Source: Selaginella tamariscina
Lineage: Eukaryota; Streptophyta; Lycopodiopsida; Selaginellales; Selaginellaceae
NCBI GenBank assembly: GCA_003024785.1
Contig: PUQB01000009.1
Coordinates: forward strand, 1,021,001 to 1,085,000
DNA length: 64,000 bases
Direction: 5' to 3'
Shown: positions 36,830-47,030 of the stretch, piece after piece
How the letters are laid out: the number at the start of each line of letters is the position of its first letter
How positions within the stretch are numbered: position 1 is the first letter of the stretch
Position numbers and translations under genes: made by a program
The notes under the pieces: model-generated
Told to the model about the DNA's origin: nothing
Seen by the model: only the letters and a program-made list of their open reading frames with translations
Database searches by the model: none

Positions 36830-37225
36830 GGCGGGATTAATCCGGCCATTTCTTTTTCGCCTCTTCGAAGAGGTGGCGGGATTAATCCCGCCACCATCTC
36901 TCGGGCAATGCTTCTCCGCCACTGAAAAAGAGTGGCGGGATTAATCCCGCCGATAACCTTCTCAACTGATGAAGAGTTACCAGAATTTATTAGAAAGAGT
37001 TGTCGGCGGGATTAATCCCGCCAACCATTTTAGGAGGCAGGGAAGGGGTGGCGGGATTAATCTCGCCACCACATCCCTGTTTTAAGGATTTGGGGACAGG
37101 ATTTATCCCGAGATCTCTTTGAAATCATAGTTTTGGAGAGAGTTATGTGCGGGTTTAATCCCGCCACCTCCGTGGGCGGGATTTCGCCGATCCTCGTAAG
37201 ATTTGTGGGCGGGATTAATCCCGCC
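36830..37225. repeat. Palindrome array 2: about 9 copies of GGCGGGATTAATCCCGCC
   Basis: Copies start at 36830 (one mismatch), 36875, 36934, 37005, 37050 (one mismatch) and 37208. Weaker or half copies lie at about 37094, 37147 and 37175. Spacing is 45-71 bp, less regular than array 1, and the spacers are unrelated to those of array 1. The array ends about 150 bp before the coding sequence of the rightward DUF7869-like gene. Confidence 0.95.
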
Positions 37226-37379
37226 CATCAGTTGTATTAATCAAACATGAGATATTATCTCTAAACATAATTATGTATTATTGCATATGCATATTATTAA
37301 GTAACCGTAATTCAGATTTCTTAGAAATATTGCATAAACAGATATCATAAATAATACAATTATTTATGTGCAGGACAAT

Positions 37380-40300
37380 ATGTTTAATACTAGAGATAAA
37401 GTATGTCTTTCTTCGGAAACAACGAGATAGTTGGCACTGGAACTGTGGAAGTTCGAGATAATAATGCATCATGTCACAATATTGCTCAAGGATCTTGTGT
37501 GTACGTATGGGTGAACACCATTTACAAGCATGTTGAGGTTCTGGGAATGGAATTTTGAGGAGGGTTCTCCTGTATTGTGGAATTTGGATGAAGTCAAGGC
37601 TGACACAGAATATTGCAGAGTCACAAACAAATAGTAGCACGAGTTTACCAGATGATGGCTTGCCTGCTGTGATGATGAGGTGATTCTTCTTTCTTCGTGA
37701 GATTGAAGTCGGAAAGAGGCATTCATCACAGCATAAATCCAATGGAAGCAGTGTCAGAAGAGAAACTAGGGTCCGACTTCGTGGGTGTAGTTGTGATAGA
37801 GGTTTCACCTAATGGCACATTGTATCCTGGATCCCTCGTGAGGTGGCGAACATCTGAATTAAGACGGCAAGATGGTTCAACATATTCTGGGTTGGATTTT
37901 AATAATAACAACCCGGAAGAACAACTCATATTTGAAGAGGTTCCTTGCATTGGTCCTATTGTAAGAAAAAGGCGATTCATGGGTTGTAGATCTTCCCCTG
38001 CAAGTTTCAGCAAGAGGGTAAAGATGGATCCTACATCTTCCGAAAGTGTTACGAGCATTTCCACGATTGACTGTTGCAAGAAGAAGTGTTGTCAGATGGC
38101 AGACCGGAATGAAATTACCCAATGTAGACATGTCTTTCGTATGCTCACCCAAAGCAAAGGCATGAGTTTGTATATGCTGCACTAACTGGGTGTATTGATA
38201 GAATGGCCTCGGACACAGGTTATCAGAGTACATCCATGGTATTTAATAAGGTGGCCATCTGCTTCAAAGCTTGGTACAGTATATACGGGATCCCAAAGAC
38301 CACGTTCTACCGTCGGAGGGATGAGTGGCTAGATGGAGCGCGAACCTCAGTTCATGGGAACACTGGCTTGGTCAAAACCCGCTCTCACATCATGGCAGCC
38401 ATAGAGATACTCAAGGCTTTGTGGAAGCAAATGCAGACAGGATGCCTCACAAATGCCGAACCACAAATGCAGGGGTCAGGGAAAATCTCAAGGTTTTACC
38501 TTCAATCTACACTCAATTGAAACTGTGTGAACATGTGAACAAGTGCCTCAGTTTGATGGGGCTCCAAGCAATCTGCACTGGTACCTTCAACAACATATGG
38601 AATACTCATTTTAAGGATGTGGAGATTGCAAAACACTCTAGCTTTTCTAAGTGTGACACTTGTACATCATTGAAGGCTGCAGAGGCTTGTGCAAAAACCT
38701 TGGTGGAGATCACTACCATTCAAAGGAAGATGGAGGCCCACATGATTGCACAACAAACTTGCGGTCTCAGTACTATGCACACCGCATGCTTTCTGTGTCA
38801 CGCCCATCAGAGTACCTGTGCTTGATCCATGACAAGATGGATCATTCAAAGACCAGCATTCCAAAGCTCTTTGCAACACCAAAGTGCCTTGGAAATGTCA
38901 TGAAACTTCCGATTTCATTGACAGGTGTGCTAAACATAGACACGGTGTGAGTCATATGGACACTTTTCACTTCCACATTGGTCTAGCGACTCCAATTTCA
39001 CTATTGGGTCGTTAGCCATGTGTTTCAGAAACCTTGAAGCCCACTCACAGACAAGTCCTATCAGTGATCTCAAAGTGAAGAAACAACACCTTCAACCTTT
39101 ACATAATGCTCTCATGAAACATCTGCACTTGAGGCTACTTGGGAATATGAGAGGCATTGTCAGCAACCTGCACAAAAAACAGATGGCCCTGTTGAGAGTT
39201 CAGGTTCAGTGGAGGGATCTAGCTCAAATAGTGTACATGTGTCCTCAACATCAAATAAGCTTCCTCGTCATTTGCTTTTACAGATGGATAATTGTGCAGG
39301 CGAGAACAAAAATAGGTAAATCATTTTACTTAAGGGTTTCTCAAGCTCATACTTATTTTATTTTCTAGATATGTGCTAGCATACTTGTCAATGCTTGTTG
39401 CCAAAGGTTGTGTTTGAAACAATCACGCTCAGTTTCCTTATGGTTGGTCACACTCATGAAGATATTGATGCGTTCTTCAGCAAGGTCTCCAACTCTACAA
39501 AAAGGACAAGTGCACTTACTTACCGCATATAATGAATCTTTTTGAAAATTGCATCTTCAAAAAAAAGTTGTGCTTTGCTTGTGACTGAGGTGCCAGACTT
39601 CAAAAAATTTCTCAAGGAGTATATAAAAGAAGGAGTGATTCTTTAGTTGGTCACCTTGTGCCGCTACAATTCTTTTTCTCCATACGAGATGGTATACCTA
39701 TTATGCAGTACAAGTTACGGCCATCAGAGCAGGAGTGGTTACCGAAAGAGGGCTTAATGCTCTTCAAAAGTGGAGAGGATGGAAAGCCACTTCTCCCAGA
39801 AGGACAACCAGACCCTATTCCATTGAGTGCCCAGCTCAAGGAACAAGAGTTATTATTGATGGCATCAAAAAAATAGTGGCATGGGTTCAAAAATCGATGC
39901 CAAAGAATTCTGATAAGGCAACTGGTTACTCAGAACTAATATAAGCATGTGGTCAACTATTAGGAGACTGTTGTTCGAGAGTTGGAAGGGCCTACTGTCA
40001 CAAGTACAGAATTGCAACACCCTTTCTGGCCTAAAACAAGGTGGCGAGAGGAGATTGAAATGACATCACTGAGCATAGACGACATAGAAGCCAGTAGTGA
40101 TGTGGAAGTGCAAACCCCACACTTTGTTGGACAAAGGAACCAAAAACCTAAAGCATACTTTGATTGCTGCAAGGATCTTCAAAAAACTAATGATGGTTCT
40201 CATTACTCCAGATGCGTCATATAATCAGCCTATTTGGATTGGGTCAAATTATCGACACACCTGAAGTAATCACAAAAAATAGTATTGTTAAGGTTGCATG

Positions 40301-40500
40301 GTTCAAACCACAAAAAAGGCGACACGAGAAGGAGAGCGAAAGATATAATGGATGCCTAGAGAAAACATGGTCTCCCAATCAAAAAGACCCAACATGTTTT
40401 ATAAATGTTAAATCCATTCGATATGGGTGGATGTCAAGAAGCGTTGATAAAGTCACAATTAACAAAACTGCAAGGGAATGTATGTTTTCTGAAGTTTAAA
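37380..40500 (+). pseudogene. DUF7869-like putative transposase gene of the composite element (copy 2)
   Basis: The best copy in the window. From the N-terminal side, segments encode IVGTGTVEVRDNNASCHN, then SDFVGVVVIEVSPNGTLYPG, the cysteine-rich CCKKKCCQ, YGIPKTTFYRRRDEWLDGA, VLPSIYTQLKLCEHVNKC, FSKCDTCTSLKAA, MDNCAGENKN, MLVAKG, GHTHEDIDAFF and PLQFFFSIRDGIPIMQYKLR, ending near 40,500. A phase-preserving intron (39,313-39,368, GTAAAT to CTAG) splits the NKN motif from MLVAKG. The D-N-C/N-K-N and G-H-T-H-E-D-I motifs are what I recall of the DUF7869 family; a DDE-like transposase role is inference. The frame changes several times, so this copy is probably not functional as written. The upstream palindrome array may hold its promoter. 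Confidence 0.65.
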
Positions 40501-41980
40501 GCAATTACAAAATTATAAAATATCATATATTTAATATTCATAATTATTATAAACTCTTTAATAATAGTACCAAATTGTATACTTAACTATATAAATTTAA
40601 AAAATGATATGGAAGATTGACTATATTATTATAGGATTTTATATATATATTATTACTACTACAAATTTTTAATTAATAATGTTATATTTAAATATTAATA
40701 TTTTAATAACAACATCAATATTTATATAATGTACCTCTTATGCTCTTCCTTAATTGTTATATTAGGCAATATTTATATAATTTAATATTCTACTTTTATA
40801 ATGTTATTAATTTTTGTTCAATGAATGTTATAATTTATTAAAGGGTAGAATACAAAATAGAATATTCTAAAGAATATTCTCTTTTCAAACATATATTCTA
40901 AAGAATATTCCTTTAATATTAGAAAATGCTAATTAAATAGCTAAAATTGATAATTATTAGGAAATGGGACTATAGCCATGCCCATTTTAGTTACAACTTG
41001 CATAAACCCTCGTGACGTCTGGGTAGAGGCCAACCACTATGTATCTTGTGCACCTATGAGAACTTTTAAGTTGAATTTTGGAGTTGGCATTGGTAACAAC
41101 ATCCTAGTGACCATCGAAAATATCTACACTCACACTCATTCCACATTTGGCCTGCCAGGTCCCCAATGACCAACACACAAAGACCAATTGAAACCATAGA
41201 CCCTAAACACTAAACTCTAAACTGCCCAAAACACACACACACATGCACTTGTAGTGCCAATGTCCACACACACATACACTTGTAATGCCACTACCCACAC
41301 ACATACACTTGTATACACATTGCCTACACACATGTACATTACACATATTAAGAAAATAACAATAGTTTTTGCTAATAATATAACATACAATTGTTTTTGT
41401 TTATATTTTCAATGCATTGTCACAAGTGTGTGTGGGCAATGGTGTTACAAGTGTGTTTGCACTTGCATATGGGATTACAAGTACGTGTTTTGCATATGGA
41501 CAATTACACTACAAGTGCATGATGAGAGAGAGTGAGAAAGTGGCCACAACAAGTGTGTTTGGGGGTGCATAAAGAGTGCTATTACAAGTGTGTGGATAAT
41601 GAGTGGATACCATCCACACACAAACCCTAAACCTTCCCTAAACCTGATGCTAAAAATTAAACCCTAAAATCGCTAAATCTTGAATCCCTAACCCTAAATC
41701 AGCTAGTTAGATATTAGGGAAGGGAGAAATTTGTATGGGAAGGTTAAAATTGGTGGAAGGAATGTGTTTAAGAGTGTTCTAATGAGGCACCACGTGCATG
41801 TGTATCTGTTTTGGAGAGACATCGATAGCTCACATGCAAAACTTGTCCGTGTCAAATCCATGGCAACCACATCTAGTGTTAGGTAAGCTAACACACATAG
41901 CAAGAACAAGTATGAATATCATTGAATATCCAAATATTTATGAATATTCTTGATATTTTCTAAAGGGCCATGGTTCATTT
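40501..41980. other. AT-rich and CA-rich intergenic DNA
   Basis: 40,500-40,960 is AT-rich with gaatattc pieces. 40,968-41,175 matches 53,880-54,065 (tcctagtgacca and gtccccaatgaccaac) and may be part of the LTR-like family's neighbourhood. 41,230-41,600 has repeats of cacacatacacttgta and their inverted forms. 41,620-41,700 is rich in ccctaaa. No gene is recognised. Confidence 0.5.
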
Positions 41981-42499
41981 AGTGGGATTTATCCTGTTGA
42001 ATGGATCATGCTGGTTCTTCAAGCCTAAGCTAGTTCAAACTGGCCTCTTCTTTATTAGTGGGATTTATCTTGCTAATACAAAAACTGATCCATTCAACAA
42101 GATTTATTCCGTTGAATGGATCACTAGAGTTGTCCAAGTCAGCTCAAACTAGCCTAACATATTTTAATGGTATTTATCATGAATACATAAACTCGATTTA
42201 TTTAGTGGGATTCATCAATATATAAGCCATCCATTCACTGAGATTTATCTCATTGAATGAACATAACATCCATCTACATTGGCGAGATTTATCTCGCTAA
42301 AGCAAAACCTTATACATTCAGTGGGATAAATCCTGTTGACTAGACAATACTAACTCATCCATGTAAATTAGTGGGATATATTCCACCAACTTCACTTTCT
42401 TCCTTTCTATGTAGTCTGGCATTCTTATTAACCTACATATTATTCCCTATGACCTAATATTAAAATCTAAGCTTTCTAACTTGGCGGGTTCATCCCGCC
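41981..42499. repeat. Palindrome array 3: decayed copies
   Basis: Recognisable descendants of the 18-bp palindrome lie at 41981, 42057, 42096, 42204, 42237, 42281, 42320, 42370 and 42483, spaced mostly 33-50 bp. The best are agtgggatttatcctgtt, ggcgagatttatctcgct and ggcgggttcatcccgcc. Many changes are TG or CA where the intact palindrome has CG. Confidence 0.85.
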
Positions 42500-42756
42500 A
42501 CATTTTAGTAACCTCTCTATCATGAGACTCTTTATAAGATTCATCTTGCAAAATAATTTATATCTTCCACATGCATCTAACCACTGTTCTAACTCGGCTA
42601 TGTAACTAATCCATTTACATTAGCTAGATAGCTATGTAACTAATCCATCAAGCTCACTATTTAGCATTCTCAAATCTTACATCTTTATTGACATTCATTC
42701 TATTCTCTACATACCACATATCATGATCATATTGAAGTCTTGGACAAATAAGATTC

Positions 42757-43190
42757 TTGGCTAGGGAATTTTATTTCAACATGGACCTACTACGAAATAC
42801 AAAGAAAATTGGACCAACTCATGTCGCAATAAGCATGGTGAATGTAATGGAAGGTGGAAAACTAAAACAATGGAAAGCAGGCAACACTATCAAACACACC
42901 AAATATGTGTGTGAACCATCATTCATGGATGTGCAAAGTGTTCACCTTGTTCTAGCAAAAGTAACAATTGACAACCCTAAACCAGTCTCGTACAACTCAT
43001 CTAAGGGTTGGTTTTCATTAACTTGTAGAAGAGGTCCCATATAACTCATCCTAGGGCTGGTTTTGTCAAGTTATTGAAAACAGCATTCATGTTTTCATGA
43101 AGTACCAAAATAAGAGTATGTTACTAAGGATAATCAGAAGACAATGGGGTCTAGCTAAGCATTCAGTACGAAGATGTCATGAACAATAGG
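42757..43190 (+). pseudogene. Relic of the ParB/MTase-like gene, N-terminal part
   Basis: The plus-strand peptide with LKQWKAGNTIKHTKYVCEPS and VHLVLAKVTIDNPKPVSYN matches QWKVDSLVKHPKAGCEPR and CLVPSNVTFSDPEVVSYN of the gene at 30.8-31.25 kb, followed by GWF in both. It sits about 260 bp downstream of decayed palindrome array 3, the same arrangement as array 1 with the better gene copy. Nothing of the ParB or MTase parts is recognised beyond about 43.2 kb. Confidence 0.75.
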
Positions 43191-43245
43191 GTCGAGGTAT
43201 CTAATTATAACAAACATCAATACAAACTATGCTAAATACATTGTT

Positions 43246-44571
43246 AGAATTTTTACTCGAAGAGCCAACACGTGGCTACCAAGTGACTATCTGGCATCAA
43301 CGTCCTGTGTGAGTAATGCTAAATCTTCCAAGATGATCTCAAGAGTCTGACTTAGATGCCTAATTAGGTAGGAGACTTAGAGCCCTATTCTAAGTCCCCT
43401 AGAATTACAATTTCTCAAACCCTAGAGAATAACCTGAGTAGACTTTAGAATCCTATCCCAGTAGGCCTAGACAGGCTCATGCCCCAACTTTATTAAGGAG
43501 ACATGCTTTGTACATACCCCCATGACAAAGCCAAAGCACCCCTAAGAATTGAGTGATTAAGTCATACCTTAGTCATAGGGTCAGTACTTAGTGAAGACAT
43601 GAGTGTTTTGCTAAGCAAACTCCCTTAGACTAGGTTTGGATAACTCTAATTACATAACTTCACAAATGCCTTATGAAAGGGCTCTTACTAATGAGCTTAG
43701 GTTGTTCAACCCTTGAATGCCAAGCAAAACACCCCTTATCCAAGTGTGCCAATAGCCTTTAATTATAAAACCTAACCTCCCTTGAGTCGATGTCCAAAGA
43801 CTTAGCATCTTAATGTGAGCACAAGTACACCTGCTTATTAGAGTATCCAACCCCTTGGTGTTAACCCCATGAGACAATCATAAAAGGTGTGCCTTAGGCA
43901 TAGAGGAGGAGGTTGAAGACAAGCCTCAACCTTTAACCCTTGAAACGTGTAGTTTAATAAGACCTTTCAGTCATGGATTCGGGTAAGCTACCTTGAAAGT
44001 GGGACATACCTCTATTGTCTGGAAGTTGAAGTAGCACAACAAAGGGTTGTGCCTTGACAACATAAGTTAGATCTTGCATCAATCAAAGAGTAACGAGCTC
44101 AATCATGAATCCAAGAACCCTCACTACATGTACTACTTAGAGCCCCCCTGTTTTCCTGTTTTATAAAGTGGGCTAGTACGAAAACACATTCCCAATGGGA
44201 ATATACTTGGTGATTTTAACTTTAATGACCCATCAACCTCTAAACCCTAACCCAAGAGGTTTAGGGCAACCTTAGGGTTAGGTCAACCATAAGGGTGTTT
44301 CCACCCATATCTGACATGCTGAACTTATTGGAATTAATTAACAACCCAACCAAGACACAAAAATGAGGGTAAGAGTTTTCTATATGGAAGTGCTAGTTTC
44401 ACCTATAGTTTTTTATAAATACCCAACGACACCTGGTTGAATCATCACTAGATATCCAAGTGCATTAAGTGGGCCTATTTTTTACAACACCTAAGGCTTA
44501 TTAGCATAGTTCGGTAAGTAACAACAATTAATGTCCAAAATAAAGAGAAGTTATATTAAAAACTATGACAC
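43246..44571 (+). repeat. LTR-like non-coding repeat unit
   Basis: Starts TGTTAGAATTTTTACTCG and ends aaaaactatgaca, matching the start and end of the unit at 50,678-52,381, with shared inner blocks (gccaacacgtgg; aggctcatgcccc; gttgttcaaccc). TG to CA ends and a length of 1.3-1.7 kb fit a solo LTR. No coding sequence is present. Diverged, so probably old. Confidence 0.6.
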
Positions 44572-46314
44572 ATTCTTTACCTTGAAAATGTTAACGTCCT
44601 CGTTGACGTCCAACTCTAAGACTAGATAATGTTAAAAAAAATTAATTAAAACTAACAAATCACTCTATGCGGAGTTAGCCAAAAGTTCACATAATTTTCA
44701 TTATCCTCCTTGCATTACACGAAACCAAGTATTTCAGAATCGTTGCATTGAGTCATAAACTCAGTTGGTGGAGGCACCACTTGTGACATAAAGTCGCTTG
44801 GAGACCTTTGCATGTCATGGTTATACCTTTATTATGTTATTTGCGTATAACCATATAGAGGTATAACCATGTCATAGTTGGAGACCTTTGCGATCCCATG
44901 GTTATACATATGTCAACAACAAGGTCATGTCAACCTGAAAATAGCCCATACACTTAATGTGTTATTGACATAAATCCATTTCCGAAGGAAATCAAATTTA
45001 GGTCAAATTTGAGACTAAGTGTCATAACACTATCATTCGCCTTTTGTAATCGGCTTTGTACTCTTTTATAATGACAATTAGTTTAGAGAGCAGATATAAA
45101 TTAACATACCTTTCTAACAAACCAATGTGGATACCAAGAAATGCAACCTATATCTAGTGCCTCAACTAGCAATCTCTAGATATCACTGACCCGTTTCTAT
45201 TGTACTTATTCCCCAAAGAGCACATCAACTAGGTTTATTCAATAATTCCTAGCTCCTTATTTCTCTAAGTTTAAATATTGAATTAAAACTTAGTTCTCAC
45301 AATAAGAGTCTTCCTAAACTTGTAATATTGGATGCCCCTGTAATATTATATCCATTTTCAACTCTTAAATTGATTATGTAAACATTTACTCCAAAGTTAT
45401 ATCAAAGTATAACTTTTTCACTAACTCGAGCAATTAATGTTTTGACAAACACCTTCTAAACTAATCCCCCACAAACAATTGCAATTTCAGTATTAATATC
45501 CTCAAATTGATAATGATCACATAACGTTCAAATCTTGAGTGTACTGACTAATTGTTACATTAGCGGATACGACTTTTACAATTACATCAATTTATTGAAA
45601 TGAAAGAACTATATTGTGGACATTAAACTTAATTGATACAAACCAAATTTCAATTTTGAGATGAAAATTATAATGCTACTTCAGTATTGCAAAGAACTAT
45701 TCAGGGATTAAGAGGAATCATAAATTAGTGTCTAGTTCATCCAGTTGATTTAATAAGATATTAACCTCCACATTAATGTTATCATGACATTGAAGTATCA
45801 TATTAGCTCCACATTTCAATTATATCTTCATAATTTAATTAAACTCCCCAAACATGAGTAAGATATTTAGTTTAATATGTCGAACTAAGATACACCACTC
45901 ATTTTGGACACCTAGGAATCTCACAAAGTACTATGTCACTCCCCAAGCAATGTTTTTGAGAAACTCTTTCTTATTTCTCAAGTAACTTGAAGACCACGTT
46001 TTAAGTTACAACACTAATGTGTTAATCAAATCCCTCCTTTTGAGTCTTTCTATTTTATGATGATGGCCATCTTATGTGATCATAACTAAGTCTCAATATT
46101 AAGTGCTATAGTTTTAATATTTAATAAATATTATACCATACTTTGCAAAGTCATTTATAATGAATCTTAGAAAGACACTTTCAAAGTCTAAAGTATAATT
46201 ATCAAATAGGTGGTCGTTAGGGATTCCGCAGGCCATATGTGGTGGTGGCTTATGTAGCCTCGATGGTTACCAGGACGTTGTTGTCAATGCCCAGTCCCAG
46301 GGGTCTGCACCAAT
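44572..46314. other. Unassigned DNA between LTR-like units
   Basis: No coding sequence is recognised. A local duplication around tggttatacct and tggagacctttgc lies at about 44,800-44,910. It could be the decayed internal part of the LTR-like family, but I see no retroelement protein in it. Confidence 0.4.
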
Positions 46315-47022
46315 TGTCATAGTTTTTATTATGACTTAACCCTTTACTTTGGACATTGATTGTTGTTAGTGTACTATGTTGATGAACCCTAGATGTAGTA
46401 AGAAACATGCCCGTTTAATGCACTTGGGTATTTGGTGATGGTCTGGCCGGGTGTCATTAAGTATTTGCAGAAAACTCTAAGAGAAGCTATAACTTACCTT
46501 CTAGAAAACCCACCCTCAATTTTGACATCCCAGTTAAGTTGATTGGTTAATGCAGATGAGTTCAACGTGTTAAGTAGTAGGAACACCCCTAGGGTTGCCC
46601 TAACCCATGCCCTAAAACCCCCACCCCCTTGGGTAGGGTTTAGGGTAGGAGTAAGGGTGAGTTATAGACTCATACTATTAATTTATCTAAGGGGCTGAAA
46701 TTTTGTGCCAACCCACTTACACATACAGGAAAAGAGGGGGAGGGGAGGGGGGGGGCTTTGTCACATAAATAAGGTAGAGTATGTGTAGAAGAGCTTCTAA
46801 GTTCATGACTAAGTTTGTTGCTCTTCTACCAATGCAAACTTTAGCTTGTGTCTTTAAGGTACAACCCTCTATTGTGCCGCCCTAAATTCCAGATGACAGG
46901 GGTCTTCAGGGTAGCTCACCCTTAACATTGGTGAATCCATGCTCGGAAGGTCTTATCGAAATGCATGTTCCAAGAGGCAGAGGTTGAGGCTTGTCTCTAG
47001 CCTCCTCCTCCACGTCAAGTTA

Positions 47023-47030
47023 GGTGTAGC
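47023..47030. repeat. hAT target-site duplication, left
   Basis: ggtgtagc, identical to the eight bases at 49,748-49,755. Confidence 0.9.

Larger units (their letters stand above)
26795..40500. mobile_element. Composite DNA mobile element with palindrome arrays (family unnamed)
   Basis: Two divergent gene blocks face outwards from a central non-coding region. Leftward are the ParB/MTase-like and FCP1-like genes (31.33 to 26.80 kb). Rightward is the DUF7869-like putative transposase (37.38 to 40.50 kb). Each block is preceded by an array of the palindrome GGCGGGATTAATCCCGCC. Parts of the same set recur elsewhere in the window in the same relative arrangement (41.98-43.19 kb; 54.93-56.41 kb; 0.49-1.81 kb). 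I did not find terminal inverted repeats or target duplications, so the outer ends are estimates from coding content. No capsid, envelope or DNA polymerase gene is seen. Confidence 0.5.

Noticed and set aside
31676-37225. Palindrome as an E2F site cluster
   Set aside because: GGCGGGA resembles an E2F half-site, but the flanking ATTAAT core does not fit the usual TTTCCCGC consensus; left as a possibility only.
26795-40500. Polinton, Helitron or virus copy as identity of the composite element
   Set aside because: No DNA polymerase B, capsid, Rep/helicase or retroviral-type integrase is seen, and the gene set does not match these classes.
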